NCBI GenBank assembly: GCA_028277545.1
Contig: JANQGB010000039.1
Span: 1 to 8,473 of the forward strand
Reading direction: 5' to 3'
Source: Phycisphaerae bacterium
GTDB lineage: Bacteria > Planctomycetota > Phycisphaerae > UBA1845
Length of the DNA: 8,473 nucleotides
The notes under the pieces were generated by a model, which was not told where the DNA came from, did not search any database, and saw only the letters and a list, made by a program, of their open reading frames with translations. Numbering within the stretch: the first letter of the stretch is position 1; each line of letters opens with the position of its first letter. A program made the translations under genes and the position numbers. This document shows positions 1 to 6,821 of this stretch, one piece after another.

Positions 1-1269
1 GCAGGAGGGGTGGCCCTCAACCTGGTGGTGGATACGGACGCACCGAAGAGCACCTCGTTAGCGGTGCCGGTGATGCTCAACGGAGTCCTGCACCGCGACT
101 CCTTGCCGGGAGTAGAGGTGCCTGTCGGCGCGCCATACGAGTGCATCGCGCGGCTGGACGAGACCGCGGTTTCGCGATTGGCGAGTGTCGCCCGCCAGCG
201 GTTGGGCGAACGGTTTGAGCGTTCCATGTTAGGACCGTATTTCGAGGCCTTCGGCCAGGCGGAGCAGGCCCAGGACTTCGTCGATCAGACCGTGACCGCC
301 CGGACCGCGGTTGAGCGTATCTTCGGTGTTGCCATGCTGGAACGCCGGGTGAGTCGCTGCTGGCTCTGCCCGCTGCTGGTAGAGATTCTGGGGCAGCCCG
401 GCCGGTTCTTCGCCTGCTACAACGAGGCGCTGGCGGCATACCGCCGGGAGCGGGGTATTCGTGGGGCTCAACGCCCGGTGCCTGATCTCATCGCGGACGG
501 AGATCGGTTGGAACTGCCACTGTGGGTCATGCGTGACTCGCAGCCTCGGAGCCGGCTGTTCGTCGAGGAGCGGGGCGACGCGCTGCATGTCTACGCCGGT
601 CAATCGCGGCTGGGTGCCGTGCCGCTGGCAGTTCTCAGGCAGTGGGACTCCGCTCGTGAGGCGCTTGGTGGGCTGGGTGAGGTGCGCTTCCGGCCGCGGG
701 CGCTGACTTTGACGCTGTGGGCCAGGCTTCTGCTGGCAGATCTGTTCGTGCACGGTATTGGTGGCGCCAAGTACGACAGGATTACGGACTTGTTGATGGC
801 CCGGTATTTCGGCGTTGAACCGCCGCCGATGGCCTGTGTTTCCGCCACTCTGCGGCTGGATCTGCCACGCAAGGATGCCACGCCGGCCGCGTTGCGCGAC
901 CTGCGACATCGCCTGCGGGACCTGCGCTTCAACCCTCAGCGCCATCTGGCCGACGGCCCGGAGTTCACCCGTCTGGCTGAAGAGCGGGGCCGTGCCGTGG
1001 CCCGTTCGCAGGAGCTGCGAGCTGCGGGCTCCGGTTCGCGAGCCCAGAGGCGAGCCACCTTCGATCAAATACGGGCGCTGACGCGGAACCTGCTGGATCT
1101 TGAACCCGGGGCAACACGAGCAGCGGAGGAGGATGTTCGGCGCATTGAGAGCGCTCTGCGCGAGAACCGGGTTGCCGACGATCGTGAGTTCTTCTTCGCT
1201 CTCTTCGACGAACCCACTTTGCGCCGACTCTGCGGCGCGCTTCCCGCAGTGGAGCAATTTCGGGTATAG
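1..1269 (+). CDS. Unknown protein, 5'-truncated by the window edge; possible distant BshC-like enzyme
   Basis: The reading frame is open from the first base. A GTG at 10 could be read as a start, but the AGGAGG in front of it (3-8) is only one base away, too close to act as a ribosome binding site. The codons before it (Ala-Gly-Gly) run smoothly into a strand-like Val-Ala-Leu-Asn-Leu-Val-Val-Asp segment, so I think the true start is upstream. Counting from the GTG, 419 residues are visible. There is no signal peptide or membrane segment. The best-defined block is residues 228-256 (RPR, then a hydrophobic stretch, then HGIGGAKYD). A charged helical stretch follows (about 295-390) and the tail is rich in Phe (REFFFALF). 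From memory this looks like an unnamed family common in Planctomycetes. The layout (an early VNLVVD-like strand, then Arg-Pro followed by a Gly-Gly loop) faintly recalls the cysteine ligase BshC, but I cannot show homology. Coding is certain; function is unknown. Confidence 0.8.
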   Translation, partial: AGGVALNLVVDTDAPKSTSLAVPVMLNGVLHRDSLPGVEVPVGAPYECIARLDETAVSRLASVARQRLGERFERSMLGPYFEAFGQAEQAQDFVDQTVTARTAVERIFGVAMLERRVSRCWLCPLLVEILGQPGRFFACYNEALAAYRRERGIRGAQRPVPDLIADGDRLELPLWVMRDSQPRSRLFVEERGDALHVYAGQSRLGAVPLAVLRQWDSAREALGGLGEVRFRPRALTLTLWARLLLADLFVHGIGGAKYDRITDLLMARYFGVEPPPMACVSATLRLDLPRKDATPAALRDLRHRLRDLRFNPQRHLADGPEFTRLAEERGRAVARSQELRAAGSGSRAQRRATFDQIRALTRNLLDLEPGATRAAEEDVRRIESALRENRVADDREFFFALFDEPTLRRLCGALPAVEQFRV

Positions 1270-1328
1270 TCCCTGCGACTGCGGATGAACCGTGGCCGGT
1301 CTGGTCGGGCACGCTGCCCGCCACAAGC

Positions 1329-1334
1329 GAGGAG
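1329..1334 (+). promoter_or_regulatory. Ribosome binding site of the DUF1844 gene
   Basis: GAGGAG lies five bases before the ATG at 1340. It decides between that start and an upstream in-frame ATG at 1292, which has no comparable site and would add 16 residues without family-like character. Confidence 0.6.
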
Positions 1335-1339
1335 CGAAG

Positions 1340-1744
1340 ATGAGCGACGAACCCAGCAAGGGCAAGATTCACGTGGATTCGGACTGGAAGGCCGAGGCGG
1401 AGGAAGAGAAACAGCGCCTGGCCGAGGAAGAAGCAGCCGCCGGAGACAAGCCCAAGGGCCCGCTGCCAGACCCGACGCTGGCCGATCTGGTCAACGTGGT
1501 GGCCATGCCGGCGGCCATGGCCATCGGCGGATACCGGACACCCGACGGGCAGACCATGCCGCCGGACTTGGCGCTGGCCAAGTACCACATCGACATGTTG
1601 GGCCTGCTCGAAGAAAAGACCAAGGGCAATCTCAGCGCTGAAGAATCGCAGATGATCGGCACTGTCCTGCATCAGTTGCGGATGCACTTCACGGAGGTGG
1701 TTGGCGGAGGTGGCGTCGCGCCGCCGCCGGAGCCACAGGGCTGA
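1340..1744 (+). CDS. DUF1844 family protein
   Basis: This is a 134-residue cytoplasmic protein. The N-terminal 35 residues are highly charged, with a KIHVDSDWKAEAEEEKQRLAEE segment split by Trp16, the usual lead-in of this family. The DUF1844 core (Pfam PF08899) runs from about residue 47 to 120: a hydrophobic LADLVNVVAMPAAMAIGG helix, a short PDGQTMPPDLALAK turn, then IDMLGLLEEKTKGNLSAEE and a final amphipathic helix ending HQLRMHFTEV. The IDxLGxLxEKTKGNL motif is the family hallmark and is intact. The C-terminal end is a Gly/Pro-rich tail. Family function is unknown; its members are small conserved proteins in Planctomycetes, Acidobacteria, delta-proteobacteria and others. It lies 70 bases after the preceding gene and 89 before the rhomboid gene, all on the same strand, so co-transcription is possible. 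Confidence 0.93.
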   Translation: MSDEPSKGKIHVDSDWKAEAEEEKQRLAEEEAAAGDKPKGPLPDPTLADLVNVVAMPAAMAIGGYRTPDGQTMPPDLALAKYHIDMLGLLEEKTKGNLSAEESQMIGTVLHQLRMHFTEVVGGGGVAPPPEPQG

Positions 1745-1782
1745 AACCAGTCGTGGCCGTTGAGGACGCATCGTCGTCGCCA

Positions 1783-1800
1783 GCACCGCTTTGCCGGTGC
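1783..1800 (+). other. Small hairpin between the DUF1844 and rhomboid genes
   Basis: GCACCG (1783-1788) and CGGTGC (1795-1800) form a perfect 6-bp stem with a 6-base loop, 39 bases after the DUF1844 stop. There is no T-tract, so this is at most a weak terminator or a processing structure. The rest of this 89-base gap shows no convincing ribosome binding site for the rhomboid gene. Confidence 0.3.
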
Positions 1801-1833
1801 CAGTTACGCATTATCGCCGGTGCGGGCGAATAG

Positions 1834-3036
1834 ATGATCATACCCATCCGGACAGCAACGCCCGTTCACCGTACGCCGCTGGCGAATCACGCGATCCTGG
1901 CAGCGAACATCCTGCTGTTTATGATTCTGGACCTGTTCGGCGGGGCGCAGAGTCAGGAGTTCAAGAACCAGTACCTCGTGCTGCACACGGACTTCCCCGC
2001 GTTCCACGAGTACTTTACCTACCAGTTCATCCACGCGGATTGGATGCACCTGGCGGGTAACATGCTGTTCCTGTGGGTCTTTGGCAATGCCGTCAACGCC
2101 AAGATGGGCGATCTGGCCTATGGGCTGCTGTACCTGGCTGGGGGCGTGTTTGCCGCCTTCGCATTCGGTATAAACGGTGACGCGGACCTGCTGGGGGCAT
2201 CCGGTGCCATCGCCGGCGTGACCACAGCATATCTGGCACTGTTTCCGCGCAGCCACATCACGGTGCTCTACTGGCTTTTCTTTGTTGGTACTTTTGAGCT
2301 TCCAGCGCTGCTGATGATCGGATTGAAGATCATCCTGTGGGACAACATCATCAGCCCGCAACTCAGCGGGCCCGGCCAGGTCGCTACCAGTGCCCATCTG
2401 GCCGGCTACCTGTTCGGCTTCGTGGCTACCATGTTCCTGCTGCTGATACGAGCCCTGCCACGGGACCAGTTTGACATGCTGGCTCTGCTGAAGCGCTGGA
2501 ACCAGCGGCGGTCCTACCGGCAACTGATGACTGATCCGCAGACCCGGGCAGCGGCGCAGTACGGGACGGTTGCCAGACCGGTAAGCGTGACGCCGCAGCA
2601 GGCCGCGGCCGAGGTGGCCCGCCTCGATCAGATCGGAGGTCTGCGCTTGCGTATCGCCGAGTGCCTGGACGATGGTGACGCTGGCGCGGCGGCGACGCTT
2701 TATGAGCAACTGGTGGCCATCGATCCTGCCCAGTGCCTCTCCGCCCGTCACCAGATTACGGTGGCCAGGGATTTCTACGCCTCGGCCCGCTATCCGCAGG
2801 CGGCCGCTGCCTTCGAGCGATACGTCGGATCCTACGGCTCGACGAGTCCGGAGGCGGACGAGATCCGCCTGCTGCTCGGCATCATCTATGCCCGGGACCT
2901 GCGCCAGTACGAGGCCGCTGAGCGCCATCTCGAAGCGGCCTGGAAAAAGTGCTCGCAGGGGACGCGTCGCACGCAGTGCTTTGACTGGCTCAACAAGGTC
3001 CGCCAGGCGCTTGGCAAGCCGGTCATCGACGGCTGA
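1834..3036 (+). CDS. Rhomboid family intramembrane serine protease with C-terminal TPR-like domain
   Basis: This 400-residue inner-membrane protease should cleave transmembrane segments within the bilayer. Residues 1-210 form the rhomboid core with about six hydrophobic segments (roughly 18-38, 72-86, 93-112, 122-138, 143-168 and 183-207). The diagnostic residues are all present: the HxxxN motif at His72-Asn76 (oxyanion region), the GASG motif with catalytic Ser123 (in LLGASGAIAGV), and His188 in AHLAGYLFGF, the partner of the Ser-His dyad. Residues about 255-395 are helical and TPR-like, with Ala/Tyr-rich pairs such as AATLYEQLVAIDP and AAAAFERYVGSYG, and should lie in the cytosol or periplasm as a substrate- or partner-binding tail. 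The start is well bounded because a TAG stands directly before the ATG, though no strong ribosome binding site is visible. Substrate unknown. Rhomboid identity is secure; the TPR assignment is by pattern. Confidence 0.95.
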   Translation: MIIPIRTATPVHRTPLANHAILAANILLFMILDLFGGAQSQEFKNQYLVLHTDFPAFHEYFTYQFIHADWMHLAGNMLFLWVFGNAVNAKMGDLAYGLLYLAGGVFAAFAFGINGDADLLGASGAIAGVTTAYLALFPRSHITVLYWLFFVGTFELPALLMIGLKIILWDNIISPQLSGPGQVATSAHLAGYLFGFVATMFLLLIRALPRDQFDMLALLKRWNQRRSYRQLMTDPQTRAAAQYGTVARPVSVTPQQAAAEVARLDQIGGLRLRIAECLDDGDAGAAATLYEQLVAIDPAQCLSARHQITVARDFYASARYPQAAAAFERYVGSYGSTSPEADEIRLLLGIIYARDLRQYEAAERHLEAAWKKCSQGTRRTQCFDWLNKVRQALGKPVIDG

Positions 3037-3086
3037 AGACTGCGCCGCTGCATGTTCCAAAGTGCGTTGGTCTTTATAAATGCATG

Positions 3087-3104
3087 CCCCCGTGCGCCGG
3101 GGTA
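3087..3104 (+). other. GC hairpin downstream of the rhomboid gene
   Basis: CCCC (3087-3090) and GGGG (3101-3104 area) can pair across an 8-base loop 50 bases after the rhomboid stop. The stem is short and lacks a T-tract. It could slow transcription, but evidence for a terminator is weak. Confidence 0.2.
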
Positions 3105-3115
3105 TACTTGCCATT

Positions 3116-3147
3116 GATGATCCAGTGACGGTACTGGTCGGATCATC
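3116..3147. promoter_or_regulatory. Interrupted dyad just upstream of the zinc-ribbon gene
   Basis: GATGATCC (3116-3123) pairs perfectly with GGATCATC (3140-3147), and an inner CAGT (3123-3126) can pair with ACTG (3133-3136). The right arm ends within a few bases of the likely ribosome binding site of the zinc-ribbon gene. It could be an operator for a dimeric regulator, or an RNA hairpin that affects translation of the small gene. No regulator gene is visible nearby. Confidence 0.35.
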
Positions 3148-3159
3148 CAGGTGCTCATC

Positions 3160-3336
3160 ATGACCGTTATCGTTTCGCTAGCAGTGCTCTTTGGCCTCAT
3201 CGCGGGTGTTCTCGCCCTTGGTTACGGCCTGCTGGCTTCTGCCCAAGGTCCCAAGGGCAAGGCTTGCCGGCGGTGCCACAAGCAGTACACTCAGCCAGCC
3301 CGGTTCTGTCCGCATTGCGGTCTGGCGGTCAGGTAA
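3160..3336 (+). CDS. Small membrane protein with a C-terminal zinc ribbon
   Basis: This ORF encodes 58 residues if it starts at the ATG at 3160, or 61 from an in-frame GTG at 3151. I prefer the ATG because AGGTG (3149-3153) then sits six bases ahead as a weak ribosome binding site. Residues about 2-27 form one hydrophobic membrane helix (VIVSLAVLFGLIAGVLAL). The C-terminal part carries CRRC and CPHC, that is Cys36, Cys39, Cys50 and Cys53: four cysteines in the spacing of a zinc-ribbon knuckle pair, the second followed by Gly as in zinc-ribbon domains that read FCPHCG. The basic linker suggests the ribbon faces the cytosol. The gene stands alone between two hairpins, with gaps of about 120 bases on each side. 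Its role is unknown; position suggests an accessory of the rhomboid or SPFH genes, but that is only proximity. Confidence 0.75.
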   Translation: MTVIVSLAVLFGLIAGVLALGYGLLASAQGPKGKACRRCHKQYTQPARFCPHCGLAVR

Positions 3337-3346
3337 GTTAGCAGTC

Positions 3347-3368
3347 GCCGGCGCCTGGCAGCGCCGGC
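3347..3368 (+). terminator. GC-rich hairpin after the zinc-ribbon gene, terminator-like
   Basis: GCCGGCGC (3347-3354) and GCGCCGGC (3361-3368) make a perfect 8-bp stem with a 6-base loop, 11 bases after the zinc-ribbon stop codon. No T-run follows, so classical intrinsic termination is doubtful; in GC-rich bacteria such stems can still mark transcript ends. If it does terminate, the SPFH pair must have its own promoter in 3369-3430, where I see no convincing one. Confidence 0.4.
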
Positions 3369-3437
3369 CAGCACATCCACACGATGTTTTGCCGGTCGAG
3401 CGGTGGCGCTCCAGTCTGCCGCCGACCGCGTCGCTTG

Positions 3438-3443
3438 AAGGAG
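3438..3443 (+). promoter_or_regulatory. Ribosome binding site of the first SPFH gene
   Basis: AAGGAG lies seven bases before the ATG at 3451. This settles the start: the in-frame TTG at 3445 would leave only one base between it and the site. Confidence 0.75.
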
Positions 3444-3450
3444 TTTGATT

Positions 3451-5040
3451 ATGACTGATCCAGGTTCGCGGGTCCCGCGTCCGTCCATACCGGCGTTCCG
3501 GGTTCGGCTGCTGCCCCTGCTGGTGGGCGGTGTGTTGATCCTGGCGGTGGCGGCGCTGCTGATATTCTGGTTCGTAGTGCGCGTGGAGGTGAACGCCAAC
3601 GAGATTCTGGTTCTGGTCAACAAGACCGGCAAGACTCTGCCGGCGGAACTGGCCGGCGAGTTCGACGATCAGGTGGTGCTCTATCCGGAACTGGTGAGCG
3701 CCATCGCAGCCAGCACGGGAGAGTCCGAAGAGGAGGTGCGTAACGGCTACAAGGGTATCCGCCACCAGTGGCTGGGCGAAGGGCGCTACTTCTACAACCC
3801 GTACTCCTACAAGCGGGTCAAACAGAAGACCACCCTTATTCCACAGAACGAAGTCGGTGTGAAGATTCGGAAGTTCGGCAAGCCGCTGCCGTTTCCCAAG
3901 ACCGTCGCCACCGAGGACGACGAACGTGGCCCGGTCGACGAGATACTCGGCCCGGGGCGCCACAACATCAACCTGCTGGCCTACGACGTACAGCGTTTTC
4001 CGGCCATCCAGATACCCGAAGGTCATGTCGGCGTGGTGACGCTGCTCAGCGGGACCGATCCGGTCGAGAAGAACACCTACACCGTCGAGGTCGGGGAGAA
4101 GGGAGTTCAACGCAAGACTCTGCCACCGGGACTGGAGTACTACAACCCCTACCTGGAGCGCATCTCCATCGTCGACGTGCGCAGTCAGAAGTATGACATG
4201 CTGGGCAAGGATGCCATCCACTTCCCCTCGAACGACAGCTTCACCATCACCATCGAGGGCACTATCGAATGGGCCATCCGCCCCGATCGCGTGGCCGAGG
4301 TCACCGTGGCGTATGGTGACGAGGAAGACATACTCAACAAGATCCTGCTGCCCAACGCCCGTAGCATCTCGCGCATTCAGGGCTCGAAGCTGCAGGCCCG
4401 GGAGTTCATCAGCGGCAAGACGCGAACCGCGTTCCAGGAGCGCCTGCTGGCGGAACTCAAGAAAGAGTGCTGGAAGCAGGGCATCGATATCAAGTCCGCC
4501 CTGGTGCGCGATATTCAGCCCCCGGCAGAAATCGCCAGCCTGATAAGCCAGCGCGAGCAGGCCGACCAGGAAATGGAGCGTTCGACCAACGAGATGGAGG
4601 AGGCCCGGGCCCAGGCGCTGCTTGTCGAGCAGCAGGAACTCCAGCAGCGCAATCGCTTGATAGGTGACAAGCGTCGCGACATGGTGGCCGTCGTCAAGGA
4701 AGCCGAGCAGCGGAAGGTAGTGGCCGTTACCAGGGCTCAGCGGGAACTCGAAGTTGCCAAACTGGCCCTGCAAGCGGCCGAGAAGGAGGCCGCCGCGCAG
4801 CTTTCCCGCGGGACAGCGGAAGCCAACGTCGTTCTCCTGGAGTACCAGGCTCGGGCCGAGCCGCTCAAACAGGCGGTCGAGGCATTTGGCGACGGTCAGG
4901 CCTACGCCCAGTTGTTCTTCCTGGAGAAGATCGCCCCCTCGATCAAGTCCATTCTCTCCAACACCGAGGGGCCCTTCGCGGACATCTTCAAGCAGTTCCA
5001 GACTTTCCCGTCGGCCTCGACGGACGGAGGTGCCCAATGA
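3451..5040 (+). CDS. SPFH/band-7 domain membrane protein, first of a paralogous pair
   Basis: This is a 529-residue protein. A basic N-terminus (several Arg in residues 1-19) is followed by one membrane helix (about 20-43), so the rest should face the periplasm, as in HflK/HflC. Three repeated beta-type modules follow, at about 44-125, 126-183 and 185-247. Each opens with an EVGV/HVGVV-like strand plus Gly and ends with a PGR/PGL turn and a Tyr-Asn-Pro-Tyr-like segment (FYNPYSY, INLLAYDV, YYNPYLER). The SPFH domain spans about 248-358 (FTITIEGTIEWAI, then a helix through SRIQGSKLQAREFISGKTR). A charged Ala/Glu/Gln coiled coil spans about 360-470, then a cap ending GPFADIFKQF. SPFH proteins assemble into large membrane rings or cages that organise proteases or lipids. 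Its last codon overlaps the next gene by ATGA, so the two are translationally coupled and probably hetero-oligomeric. Family assignment is firm; the partner protease and cargo are unknown. Confidence 0.92.
   Translation: MTDPGSRVPRPSIPAFRVRLLPLLVGGVLILAVAALLIFWFVVRVEVNANEILVLVNKTGKTLPAELAGEFDDQVVLYPELVSAIAASTGESEEEVRNGYKGIRHQWLGEGRYFYNPYSYKRVKQKTTLIPQNEVGVKIRKFGKPLPFPKTVATEDDERGPVDEILGPGRHNINLLAYDVQRFPAIQIPEGHVGVVTLLSGTDPVEKNTYTVEVGEKGVQRKTLPPGLEYYNPYLERISIVDVRSQKYDMLGKDAIHFPSNDSFTITIEGTIEWAIRPDRVAEVTVAYGDEEDILNKILLPNARSISRIQGSKLQAREFISGKTRTAFQERLLAELKKECWKQGIDIKSALVRDIQPPAEIASLISQREQADQEMERSTNEMEEARAQALLVEQQELQQRNRLIGDKRRDMVAVVKEAEQRKVVAVTRAQRELEVAKLALQAAEKEAAAQLSRGTAEANVVLLEYQARAEPLKQAVEAFGDGQAYAQLFFLEKIAPSIKSILSNTEGPFADIFKQFQTFPSASTDGGAQ
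5026..5030 (+). promoter_or_regulatory. Ribosome binding site of the second SPFH gene
   Basis: GGAGG lies within the end of the first SPFH gene, six bases before the ATG at 5037. With the ATGA stop/start overlap it supports coupled translation and near-equal amounts of the two proteins. Confidence 0.7.
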
Positions 5041-6746
5041 AAACGAGATTGATCTTCCTGGCGGCAGCAGGGGCGTGCATGGCACTGGTCTTCGTGCTGG
5101 GCGTGGTCTGGTTCACCTTCCGAATCGAGGTGCCGCCCGGCTCCTGCGCTGTTCTGATTCGCAAATCCGGAGCCGCCCTGCCGCCGGACCAGGTCGTGGC
5201 CACTGAACCGGGGCAGAAGGGCATCCAGGAACAGGTTCTGGGCCCCGGGCGGCACTTCAGAAACCCGGTGACCTGGGACTGGAAGATCGAGGACCTTACC
5301 GTGATACCCTCGGGCGATCCGGGCACCTGGGAGTGGATTCACTCGCTGGACGCCCGCCAGCGCAACGAACTTCGGGCTGGCAAGTTTCGGTTTGAGGGCG
5401 ACTTCCCGAAAATCGGTGTTGTCGTCCGCAGGGTCGGGGACAAGCCGCCGTCCGGTCAGCGCATAGTTGATCGGGAGTCCGGTTACCAGGGGATTCTGAG
5501 GGAGGTGCTGACACCCGGCACGTACAAGATCAATCCGTATATGTACGACGTGGAGCCGTACCCAGCGGTGGTGATACCCGCCGGGTTCGTGGGCGTGGTC
5601 ACCAATCTCTTCGGAGACGAGCCGGCTGGCATCACGCCGGCCATCGAACTGCAGGCCGACGAGGCGACGGCCGACTCCGCAGGCGACGAGCCTGTCGCCG
5701 CGGATACGGCGGAGCCACTGGTAAGCATGGTGCGGCCACTCGCCAGACCGGGAGAGCGGGGAACGCTGCGCGAAGTGCTGCAACCCGGTGTGTACTTCAT
5801 CAACCCGAAGCTTCAGAAGGTCACCATTGTCGAGATCGGTTTCAACGAGTACTCCCAGGTCAAGGTCAGCGAGAAGGAGAACATGCGGATCGCCTTCCCG
5901 TCCGACACGGGTTTCAACATTCGCGTAGGTGTGACGGTGGTCTGGGGCATCGACCCCCTGCACGCGGCCGAGATCATCAACACCTACGGCAACATCGACC
6001 GCGTGCTCGACAAGGTCATCGGGCCACAGCTCCGCTCGATCTGCCGCAACATCGGTTCGACCTACGCGGCCCGCGACTTCATCCATGGAGAGAAGCGGGA
6101 GCAGTTCCAGCGTGCTCTGACCGCGGAGTTGCAGCGCGTGTGCCGCAGCAAGAACATCGAAGTGCTGCTGGCGTTGGTGCGGGAGATCGAAGTCCACGCA
6201 CCCGGCGGCGGCCCCGGTGGCGACGAGGTCACCGAAGACCTCAAGCGAACCATCCAGCAGAGCTACATCGCGGTAGAGAAGCAGCTCACCAAGGAGAAGC
6301 AGCGTGACGCGGCTACCGTACGGGCCCAGTTGGAAGAGGAACAGAAGAAGGTGGAAATCGCCCGGGAGAACATCGCGGCCGAGAGTCGGGTGATGGTGGC
6401 CAACATCCAGGCCGAGGGCGAGAAGGAGGCGGCCCAGACAGACGCCCAGGCTGCCTTGGAGGTCGCTGCCATACAAGAAGAGGTGGCCCGGCTGGACGCC
6501 CAGCGCATCGAGATCCTGGGCCGGGCTCGGACCGACGTTGAGAAGCTCAAGAAGCAATCCGAAGCCCAGGGCTACAGGATGCTGGTGGAGGCCTTCGGGA
6601 CGGCCGAGGCCTTCAACCTCTACACCTTCGCGGAGAACTTCGAGCCCGAGTCGATACGACTCTTCTTTGCCGGCGACGGCACCTTCTGGACCGACCTCTC
6701 CCGGTTCGAGGAGGCCGGCGCCGCCAAACTCCTCCAGCCGCAGTAG
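5037..6746 (+). CDS. SPFH/band-7 domain membrane protein, second of a paralogous pair
   Basis: This 569-residue protein has the same plan as its upstream neighbour. A short basic N-terminus (MKTR) and one membrane helix (about 5-27) anchor it with the bulk outside the cytoplasm. Modules lie at about 30-85 (VLGPGRHFRNPVTW), 123-175 (IGVVVRR...LTPGTYKINPYMYDVEP) and 177-268 (FVGVVTNLFG...LQPGVYFINPKLQ). The third module is split by an acidic, Ala-rich insert (about 195-238) absent from the paralogue. The SPFH domain is at about 275-387 (FNIRVGVTVVWGI, then RSICRNIGSTYAARDFIHGEKR). A Gly-rich hinge (APGGGPGGDE, 388-397) leads into a coiled coil of about 400-510, and the cap contains VEAFGTAEAF and GTFWTDLSRF, matching VEAFGDGQAY and GPFADIFKQF in the paralogue. 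The pair most resembles HflK/HflC or prohibitin couples in logic, with extra modules. The stop codon falls at the edge of the downstream repeat array. Confidence 0.92.
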   Translation: MKTRLIFLAAAGACMALVFVLGVVWFTFRIEVPPGSCAVLIRKSGAALPPDQVVATEPGQKGIQEQVLGPGRHFRNPVTWDWKIEDLTVIPSGDPGTWEWIHSLDARQRNELRAGKFRFEGDFPKIGVVVRRVGDKPPSGQRIVDRESGYQGILREVLTPGTYKINPYMYDVEPYPAVVIPAGFVGVVTNLFGDEPAGITPAIELQADEATADSAGDEPVAADTAEPLVSMVRPLARPGERGTLREVLQPGVYFINPKLQKVTIVEIGFNEYSQVKVSEKENMRIAFPSDTGFNIRVGVTVVWGIDPLHAAEIINTYGNIDRVLDKVIGPQLRSICRNIGSTYAARDFIHGEKREQFQRALTAELQRVCRSKNIEVLLALVREIEVHAPGGGPGGDEVTEDLKRTIQQSYIAVEKQLTKEKQRDAATVRAQLEEEQKKVEIARENIAAESRVMVANIQAEGEKEAAQTDAQAALEVAAIQEEVARLDAQRIEILGRARTDVEKLKKQSEAQGYRMLVEAFGTAEAFNLYTFAENFEPESIRLFFAGDGTFWTDLSRFEEAGAAKLLQPQ

Positions 6747-6764
6747 GGTGCATCTTGATGCACC
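6747..6764. repeat. 18-base palindrome opening repeat copy 1
   Basis: GGTGCATC and GATGCACC are perfect inverted repeats with a TT centre. It recurs at 6889-6906 with one mismatch (second base C) and exactly at 7037-7054. It resembles a REP-type palindrome or a protein-binding site. Confidence 0.8.
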
Positions 6765-6821
6765 AGCAGCAGCGCCGGTCGCTGGTGCTACAACGTGGCA
6801 GCGTGAGCCGGTCTTCTGGTT

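Noticed and set aside
1265..1270. TATAGT as a -10 box for the DUF1844 gene
   Set aside because: It overlaps the stop codon of the preceding gene, and the best -35 candidate about 18 bases upstream (TTCCCG) is poor. Not enough to call a promoter.
229..1365. Long - strand open frame opposite the first gene (378 codons)
   Set aside because: It is antisense to a frame with much better protein character, is full of Gln/Arg/Pro low-complexity text, and lacks a ribosome binding site. High GC content produces such shadow frames.
3103..3108. TATACT as a -10 box for the zinc-ribbon gene
   Set aside because: The hexamer is good, but no -35-like sequence lies 16-18 bases upstream and it sits beside a GC hairpin. 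Possible, but not supportable alone.
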